Source of the DNA: DATFYI01 sp035315125
Lineage (GTDB): Bacteria > Chloroflexota > Anaerolineae > Anaerolineales > Anaerolineaceae
Assembly: GCA_035315125.1 (NCBI GenBank)
Contig: DATFYI010000119.1
Coordinates: 1 to 10,654 of the forward strand
Length of the DNA stretch: 10,654 nt
Direction of reading: 5' to 3'
Shown here: in pieces, positions 6,127-10,654 of the stretch
Layout: each line of letters opens with the position of its first letter
Position numbering within the stretch: the stretch's first letter is position 1
The notes under the pieces: model-generated
Database searches by the model: none
Seen by the model: only the letters and a program-made list of their open reading frames with translations
Told to the model about the DNA's origin: nothing
Made by a program: the position numbers and the translations under genes

Positions 6127-6300
6127 CAAGTCCTGTTAATCAGCCCAGTGGCCTCATTATAAAATGAACGCTGGCGGGTCGGCGTTTCGCAAGCGTTCGG
6201 CCACACGCTCGGGTCTCTCAACTTTACTGATGAGCACATCAGCGCCAGTGCAGAGCACAGCTTGGAGACAAGCGTCCAGAAGGTCGATTATTAGGACATT
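6077..6300. repeat. Duplicated block b, copy 2
   Basis: It pairs with 5196-5414. It spans the terminator-like hairpin and the C-terminal half of REC copy 3. Similarity drops beyond about 6300, where the other copy carries its internal deletion. Confidence 0.8.
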
Positions 6301-6516
6301 GACCAACGCAGCCGGGCAAGCCTTACGAAGTTCATCGAGAACCGCACCACCGGTACAATCTACCAATGACATATCCGTGCGGCTGATTGGCGCCTGAGTT
6401 AATATGGCGGACCAATCGGCTGGATCGCCAACTACCTCCATCTTTAAGCCAAGAAGTATTTGACGAAAGGCAGAGCGTTCTGCAGGCTTATCGGCGGCTG
6501 AATATACGCGGGTCAT
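6157..6516 (-). CDS. Stand-alone REC protein, copy 3 (drifted)
   Basis: A 119-residue single receiver domain with clear similarity to copy 1: ERSAFRQILLGLKM, PADW, QAPISRTDM, LRKACPAALV and PERVAERLRNA. Asp53 (SLVDCTG) and Lys98 (LISK) remain at the phosphoacceptor and lysine positions. The switch Ser/Thr is lost (LVNVLIIDLLD against LVIVLISHLD), and several residues after Asp53 are deleted. Signalling by phosphorylation is therefore doubtful, and it may be drifting toward a pseudogene. The ribosome site is poor (AAGG two bases from the ATG). Repeat C lies about 25 bases upstream, and the zinc-ribbon gene ends inside that repeat. A phosphorylation-independent binding role is the main alternative. 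Confidence 0.68.
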   Translation of the reverse strand: MTRVYSAADKPAERSAFRQILLGLKMEVVGDPADWSAILTQAPISRTDMSLVDCTGGAVLDELRKACPAALVNVLIIDLLDACLQAVLCTGADVLISKVERPERVAERLRNADPPAFIL

Positions 6517-6535
6517 GACCTTATACTACAATAAA

Positions 6536-6592
6536 CTCTCCCCATTCGCATCCAACGGCTGGGGGGTATTGCTATCCCCCACTCGGGGGAGA
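6536..6592. repeat. Intergenic stem-loop repeat, copy C
   Basis: It matches copies A and B (CATCCAACGGCTGGGG, GTATTGCTATCCCCC, CGGGGGAGA). The CCCCC/GGGGG stem around ACTC is intact; the outer stem is partly lost. The 3' end of the zinc-ribbon gene (stop at 6572-6574) runs into it. REC copy 3 starts about 20 bases past its other edge. Confidence 0.8.
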
Positions 6593-7078
6593 ATCCGTTA
6601 AAAGCCAGGGATTCTCGTCTGTTCGGAGCCAACCCTTCTGCTTCCAGAAATCCAAGTATTTTGGGTCTGGCCAACTTTCAGATGGAACAAAATCTGAAAA
6701 TTCTACTGGGTAAATGAGACCACGACGATCCGGTTGTGACCAGCCGAATTCAATCTCCCGATCACAATTCTCGCAATTTACAAAAAAATCATCGCTGTCT
6801 GGGTCGCTCTCCTGTTCGATTATTTCATACTCTTCCGGTTCGGAATCAGATTCATCTTCCACGAACTCACCGAAGTCGCCTGTGTGAACTTCGTCGTCTG
6901 TTTTTTCCTCAATTTTCTCCTTAAACTCATATTTCCAGTTGTGATTATCTTTGAGGGGGCCCCATTCTTGCCAACGTTCACTATTAGCCCCGGCCAACAC
7001 ACTCCAAACATGAGTGACGATCAAGGTATGTTCACCGCATTCTTTGCAGGTGAATTTGAAGAGCTCAGTATCGTTCAT
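6572..7078 (-). CDS. Acidic protein with split Cys pairs, putative zinc ribbon
   Basis: I do not recognise the family. It has 168 residues. Cys11 and Cys14 (FTCKECGEH) and Cys102 and Cys105 (VNCENCDREI) form two CxxC knuckles, the arrangement of a zinc ribbon. They are separated by about 85 residues that include a very acidic, probably disordered stretch (about 56-97, rich in Asp, Glu and Ser). The C-terminal part (about 110-160) is aromatic (GWSQPD, LDFWKQKGW). The last residues, TDSPPSGG, and the stop are encoded by repeat C, which suggests the natural C-terminus was replaced or extended. The ATG overlaps an upstream short ORF as ATGA. A cytosolic protein- or nucleic-acid-binding role is possible but unproven. 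Confidence 0.65.
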   Translation of the reverse strand: MNDTELFKFTCKECGEHTLIVTHVWSVLAGANSERWQEWGPLKDNHNWKYEFKEKIEEKTDDEVHTGDFGEFVEDESDSEPEEYEIIEQESDPDSDDFFVNCENCDREIEFGWSQPDRRGLIYPVEFSDFVPSESWPDPKYLDFWKQKGWLRTDENPWLLTDSPPSGG

Positions 7079-7191
7079 GGTTGTACTTCTTCTTTCAATC
7101 CTGATAACCGGGCTGCATTCATCCCATCGCTGGGAAGATCCCGGTCAAACACAACAAATTCTTTATCCTGTCTGGTCATAACCAATTTCAT
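7075..7191 (-). CDS. Possible 38-residue leader peptide coupled to zinc-ribbon gene
   Basis: A short ORF starting MKLVMTRQDKEFVVFDRD and ending LKEEVQP. Its stop overlaps the next start as ATGA, a typical translational-coupling arrangement. The alternating hydrophobic and charged pattern looks protein-like. No ribosome site is clear before the ATG at 7191. The frame stays open to an ATG at 7263 inside repeat D, which would give 62 residues with an unlikely repeat-encoded N-terminus. It could equally be a chance ORF. Confidence 0.3.
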   Translation of the reverse strand: MKLVMTRQDKEFVVFDRDLPSDGMNAARLSGLKEEVQP

Positions 7192-7226
7192 CAGACCAGG
7201 CCCGGTTGCCCAAACAACTCCAATTG

Positions 7227-7275
7227 GCCATATCCAACTGTGGGGAGTATCGCCATCCGTCACTTGGGGTAGGAG
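7227..7275. repeat. Intergenic stem-loop repeat, copy D
   Basis: A more diverged copy that keeps TATCCAACTGTGGGGAGTAT and CACTTGGGG. The second stem is disrupted (CCATCCGTCACTTGGGGTAGG). It lies between the diguanylate cyclase gene stop (7337) and the zinc-ribbon gene. Confidence 0.7.
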
Positions 7276-7336
7276 TCTAGCTTTATTGGTTTATGGACAA
7301 AAGTTTGATTGGTGGAACCTCCCTGCGACAGTTTTT

Positions 7337-8284
7337 TTAGTCTGCAACAACTACTGAATCGCGACCTCCGCGCTTGGCGCGATATAAGGCGTTATCGACA
7401 GCCTTCAAGAGAGCTGCGCTGCTGGAACCATGCTCGGGGAAGACCGCCACACCCAGCGAGAGTGTGATTGATCCAAGGATTTGCTCTTCGAAGTGTATAT
7501 TGAAATGGTGGACATTCTGGCGGATCAGTTCTGCTCGCTCGTGGATCACATCCTTTGAGACATCCGGCAGGATAATGATGAATTCGTCGCCCCCGTAGCG
7601 ACAGGGAATGTCCTCTCCGCGCACGTGTTCAAGTATCAAGTGGCCTAATTCATGCAAAATTACATCGCCCGTTGCGTGGCCGTAGGAATCATTGAAGCGC
7701 TTGAAATCATCCACATCCAGCATAATGATGCCCAGTGAAATGTGTTTACGTTTGGCGCGCAGCAGCTCGCGTTCCAGTGTTTCTTCCATGTAGCGCCGGT
7801 TGTATAAACCGGTCAGATGATCGCGGACGGACTTCTCGCGCAGCAGCGCTTCGCTCTTACGTAAAGCTTCCTGAGCCTGTGCACGCTCGGTGATATCGCG
7901 GATATTGCATTGGATCACTTTTTCGTTACCCACCAGGTAGACGTTGCTGACAAATTCAACCTGAACGAGCCTTCCATCCTTTGCTTTAAGCGGCAAATTC
8001 TCATAGCGGATGTATTCATTCTTCTGCAGGGCTTGAAAGGCTTCCTTGCTGGCTTCAACATCTTTAAAAGCACCCACTTCCCACAACTTCTTTTTAACAA
8101 ACTCCTGGCGCGAGTATCCCAACATATTAACCAGGAAAGGGTTGACATCCGTAATCGCACCCGTCTCGGCATCCAGAATTAAAATGCCATCCTGGGCCGT
8201 CTCAAACAGGCGGCGGTAACGCAGCTCTGAATCTTTTACTGACTTCACTATTAAAGGATCAATTTTCTTGGCTGAACCCTTCAT
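7337..8284 (-). CDS. PAS-GGDEF diguanylate cyclase
   Basis: 315 residues from ATG 8284; numbering below uses the longer reading from TTG 8335 (332 residues). A PAS domain (about 36-150: YRRLFETAQDGILILD, NPFLVNMLGYSRQEF, then a PAC-type RDITERAQAQEAL) joins through a short helix to a GGDEF domain (about 165-330). The catalytic motif is intact (RYGGDEF, 246-252), as are DHLTGLYNRR and LDVDDFKRFND. The inhibitory site RxxD (R239-D242) lies five residues before GGDEF. It should convert two GTP to cyclic di-GMP, with product inhibition. No transmembrane segment is seen, so the PAS domain senses a cytosolic cue. ATG 8284 is preferred over TTG 8335, which has no ribosome site and a stop just upstream. 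The kinase/regulator pair precedes it, with repeat E in the gap. Confidence 0.92.
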   Translation of the reverse strand: MKGSAKKIDPLIVKSVKDSELRYRRLFETAQDGILILDAETGAITDVNPFLVNMLGYSRQEFVKKKLWEVGAFKDVEASKEAFQALQKNEYIRYENLPLKAKDGRLVQVEFVSNVYLVGNEKVIQCNIRDITERAQAQEALRKSEALLREKSVRDHLTGLYNRRYMEETLERELLRAKRKHISLGIIMLDVDDFKRFNDSYGHATGDVILHELGHLILEHVRGEDIPCRYGGDEFIIILPDVSKDVIHERAELIRQNVHHFNIHFEEQILGSITLSLGVAVFPEHGSSSAALLKAVDNALYRAKRGGRDSVVVAD

Positions 8285-8343
8285 AATATCTAGTACCGAT
8301 TCGTCTGCGCCTTGAACACAAAAAATATATATCAATACTTAAT

Positions 8344-8349
8344 ATTATA
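8344..8349 (-). promoter_or_regulatory. Consensus -10 element for the diguanylate cyclase gene
   Basis: A perfect TATAAT on the minus strand, about 60 bases before ATG 8284. The region 17-18 bases further upstream lies in repeat E and offers only TGGATG, so the -35 match is weak. If used, transcription would start near 8337 and the repeat would lie mostly upstream of the RNA. Confidence 0.4.
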
Positions 8350-8363
8350 ATGAATACACCCAG

Positions 8364-8413
8364 TCCACATCCACCGGATGGGCAGTTGTTGTCTAGGCCA
8401 CTTGGGGGAGATT
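8364..8413. repeat. Intergenic stem-loop repeat, copy E
   Basis: A diverged copy (TCCACATCCACCGGATGGG, then CCACTTGGGGGAGATT). The GGGGGAG arm is kept but its partner is changed, so the inner stem is weak. CATCC with GGATG forms a small alternative hairpin. It lies seven bases past the LuxR-type regulator gene. Confidence 0.65.
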
Positions 8414-8420
8414 CAGAGAG

Positions 8421-9068
8421 TCAGTTGACGATGCGGTTGCGCAGCGCCAGGGTGACTGCTTCCGTGCGGCTGGCGACCCCTAATTTGGACAGGATGTTGC
8501 TGACATGGGATTTAATGGTGGAGGGACTTACACTCAGACTTCCGGCAATCTGCGTGTTGTTCAACCCTTCGATCATCAGTCTGAGAACTTCACGCTCGCG
8601 CTCCGTCAGGTCAAGACCGGGCGCCGGTGGCTGATTGGCAGCCTGAACAATGGACTGGGCAGCCTCAGGAGACAGCGTGGCTTGGCCGGCGTGCGCGGCG
8701 CGGATGGCCCGGGCAAGGTCATCGGCGGAGACATCTTTAAGCAGATAGCCAATTGCCCCGGCTTCCAGCGCATCCTTGATCAGATTCCCCTCTTTAAAGC
8801 TGGTCAGCGCAAGAACCTGCACTTGTGGAAATTGCTGGCGAATGGCCCGGGTCGCACTCACGCCATCCATGCCCGGCATGACCATGTCCATCAACACCAC
8901 GTCCGGTCTGATCTTAGCACAAAGTCGGATGGCATCTGCGCCGTTTTCAGCTTCGCCAGCCAGCTGCAAATCATCAAAAACCTTCAAGAAAGTTGCCAGT
9001 CCGCGACGCACCATGGCATGGTCGTCAACCAGCATTACACGAATGAATTGGGACGGAGCTTCAGTCAT
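8421..9068 (-). CDS. NarL/LuxR-family response regulator
   Basis: A 215-residue DNA-binding response regulator. The receiver domain (about 9-125) has acidic pocket Asp15-Asp16, phosphoacceptor Asp61 (VVLMDMVMPGMDG), switch Thr89 (LALTSF) and Lys111 (YLLKDV). After a linker, a LuxR-type helix-turn-helix (about 152-212) contains LTEREREVLRLMIEGLNNTQ and STIKSHVSNILSKLGVASRT. All signalling residues are intact. It should be phosphorylated by the kinase whose 3' end overlaps its ATG by four bases (ATGA), and then bind DNA as a dimer. GGAGG within the kinase gene serves as ribosome site. Targets are unknown; the adjacent diguanylate cyclase and small genes are natural candidates by proximity only. 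Confidence 0.93.
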   Translation of the reverse strand: MTEAPSQFIRVMLVDDHAMVRRGLATFLKVFDDLQLAGEAENGADAIRLCAKIRPDVVLMDMVMPGMDGVSATRAIRQQFPQVQVLALTSFKEGNLIKDALEAGAIGYLLKDVSADDLARAIRAAHAGQATLSPEAAQSIVQAANQPPAPGLDLTEREREVLRLMIEGLNNTQIAGSLSVSPSTIKSHVSNILSKLGVASRTEAVTLALRNRIVN

Positions 9069-10654
9069 AAACCCTCCTGCTCTCCCCAGTGGACAGCAAT
9101 CTCGGTGCCCTGGCCTGGTTGGCTGGTCACCGTCAGCACTGCGCCTATCGCTTCAGCGCGCTCGCGCATCATCCCCAGCCCATAATGACCGGACGGTACC
9201 TGGTCGGATGTGACAAACCCACAGCCGTTATCGCGAATGATCATTTCCAGCCCAGCAGGCACATGGTGCAGCTCAATTTCCACCTGGCTGGCTTTGGAGT
9301 GCTTGGTTATGTTGTTCAGGGCTTCCTGGCAGATGCGGTAGAAGGTCACCTGTGTTTCAGCCGGTAAGCCGCCCTGGCCAGTTACTTTCTCGATTACCGG
9401 GACATTTGTCCGTCCGGTAAAGGCGTTTCCCAGCAGACGCAGCAAGTCGCCCAATTCCGTGTCGGTCAGGGTAGCTGGACGCAGTTCGGCCAACAGAGCG
9501 CGCATCTCGGCCAGTGCGCCGCGCGTCAGACGGCGCAGATCCTCCAGCGAGCGGCGCGCCTCAGCTGGATCTTGCTCCCACAAGCGCGGCAACACTTCGG
9601 CAATCAACCCGGCCGAAAAAAGCGATTGGCTGACGGCATCATGCAGGTCTTGCGCCAGGCGCTGGCGTTCCTGCAGTGCGGCTAATGCCTGGGCACGTCC
9701 ATAAAGTTCCGCATTGACCATGGCAATGGCGGCCTGGTTGGCTACACTGAGCGCCAGGTCGGCATGATGAGCCGTGAAATAATTCTTGCGAGTCTCTGCA
9801 ATCCCTATCCCGCCAATAATGCGGCCTCTCACTGCCAGCGGTACCCACATCCACGACTGCATCCCTTTCAGCAGCACGGCCGCCCCATCCTCCAACAGCG
9901 AACGTAGAAATTGCGCCTGTGGAGTATCACTCCGTACGTCGGCGATACAAATGGGCTTATGATCGTTGAATAGTGCCGCCAGGGTTTCTGGGCCCTGCAG
10001 ATGGATGCGGATTGGAGAGGACTGCTCCAATTGCGGCGTGCCGCGCATCGCCAATGTGACCAGCGCAGAGTCTTCCAATGCAAAAAGTCCGCCGTGTGTG
10101 TATTCGATAATCTCCCGTAATTGGTCGAGGATCAAACCCGGCTGAAATTCCAAAGTGGAGGCCAGGGTATGCGAGATCTCCAACAGCCTGGCCTGCTCGC
10201 GAGAGCGTATTTCTACACGCCTGCGGAGTAGCTGTTCGGCTTTAATCCGTTTGCTGACATCACGCACCATGCCCAGCAAGCAGGAGCGACCTTGATAAGT
10301 GAATGCCGACCCACGCCATTCCGCAAAAAAGGTTGAGCCATCCCGACGCACCTCTGTGGTCCGTCTGTTGAGCATCCTATCCGACTGAAACGCTCGGATA
10401 TACTCACTGAATACATTTTGGCTGTCGGGATGTATGAAGGCGGTCAACTGCAACCCGATAAATTCCTCGCGGCTGTAGCCGTGCATCATACATGCCGCCG
10501 GATTCGCCTCAACCACCAGCCCGGTTTCCAAATCGGTAATGATTAATCCGTCATTGGCGGCATCGAAAATGCTGCGGTACAGCCATTCTTTACCTGCCTG
10601 ATTGGGTTGGATGTGCTGCAATAGATCTCTATCCCTTCGTTCTACTTTCCGAAA
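9065..10654 (-). CDS. PAS-GAF NarL-type histidine kinase (partial at N-terminus)
   Basis: At least 529 residues, open at the right edge. Numbering is from an in-frame TTG at 10621, which is probably not the start: the frame continues to 10654 without a stop, and no ATG or ribosome site is present. PAS domain about 12-125 (FDAANDGLIITD, NPAACMMHGYSREEF). A short coiled stretch (126-147) leads to a GAF domain (about 148-305). The HisKA_3 dimerisation helix has His327 in RQRLAQDLHDAVSQSLFSAG. The HATPase domain shows Glu433/Asn437 (CQEALNNITKHS), DNGCGF (464-469), GLGMMRERA (481-489) and GQGT (503-506). It is a complete NarL-class kinase core that should autophosphorylate on His327 and pass phosphate to Asp61 of the next gene. 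No membrane segment is seen in the visible part, so sensing is probably cytosolic. Confidence 0.93.
   Translation of the reverse strand, partial: FRKVERRDRDLLQHIQPNQAGKEWLYRSIFDAANDGLIITDLETGLVVEANPAACMMHGYSREEFIGLQLTAFIHPDSQNVFSEYIRAFQSDRMLNRRTTEVRRDGSTFFAEWRGSAFTYQGRSCLLGMVRDVSKRIKAEQLLRRRVEIRSREQARLLEISHTLASTLEFQPGLILDQLREIIEYTHGGLFALEDSALVTLAMRGTPQLEQSSPIRIHLQGPETLAALFNDHKPICIADVRSDTPQAQFLRSLLEDGAAVLLKGMQSWMWVPLAVRGRIIGGIGIAETRKNYFTAHHADLALSVANQAAIAMVNAELYGRAQALAALQERQRLAQDLHDAVSQSLFSAGLIAEVLPRLWEQDPAEARRSLEDLRRLTRGALAEMRALLAELRPATLTDTELGDLLRLLGNAFTGRTNVPVIEKVTGQGGLPAETQVTFYRICQEALNNITKHSKASQVEIELHHVPAGLEMIIRDNGCGFVTSDQVPSGHYGLGMMRERAEAIGAVLTVTSQPGQGTEIAVHWGEQEGL

Noticed and set aside
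3478..8413. CRISPR array formed by the five repeats
   Set aside because: Copies are imperfect, about 0.7 to 2 kb apart with genes between them, and no cas gene is present.
8505..9185. Plus-strand ORF of 226 residues opposite the LuxR-type regulator
   Set aside because: It is a shadow of a well-supported response regulator on the minus strand and resembles no protein I know.

Overview
The window looks like chromosomal DNA from a Chloroflexota bacterium, probably class Anaerolineae. This is inferred from a lipoprotein with a Thr/Pro-rich linker followed by an NBR1-type Ig-like domain, and from a NarL-type PAS/GAF kinase with its regulator; no rRNA or marker gene confirms it. Every gene I can support is on the minus strand, so the biological order runs from the right edge to the left.

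Right part (10654 to 7337): a PAS-GAF histidine kinase, open at the right edge, overlaps by four bases a NarL/LuxR response regulator. A PAS-GGDEF diguanylate cyclase follows. This is a sensing block linking a phosphorelay to transcription and c-di-GMP.

Middle part (7263 to 3075): an accessory-looking region of small genes and repeats. It holds an acidic putative zinc-ribbon protein, a stand-alone REC protein (6157-6516), a small Lmo0937-like membrane protein (5623-5781), a decayed REC copy (5277-5509), an NBR1-Ig lipoprotein (3868-4845), a second small membrane protein (3575-3745) and an intact stand-alone REC protein (3075-3446). The order 'small membrane protein, ~50-bp stem-loop repeat, REC' occurs twice. 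A third REC copy follows the same repeat but has the zinc-ribbon gene upstream. The region appears to have arisen by duplication followed by decay. The ~50-bp GC-rich repeat occurs five times (near 3500, 5560, 6565, 7250 and 8390), always between two co-directed genes. It can form competing stem-loops. A second duplicated block (5196-5414 and 6077-6300) carries a hairpin with terminator character on both strands.

Left part (2962 to 1): a 62-residue protein of unknown function, a B12-binding-type radical SAM protein with a DUF4070-like C-terminus, and a glycerol dehydrogenase-like gene truncated by the left edge. The latter has Asn at two positions that are Asp in characterised glycerol dehydrogenases, including a zinc ligand.

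I see no tRNA, rRNA, CRISPR array, transposase or phage gene. The most unusual content is the five-copy stem-loop repeat together with the duplicated and decaying REC/small-membrane-protein module.
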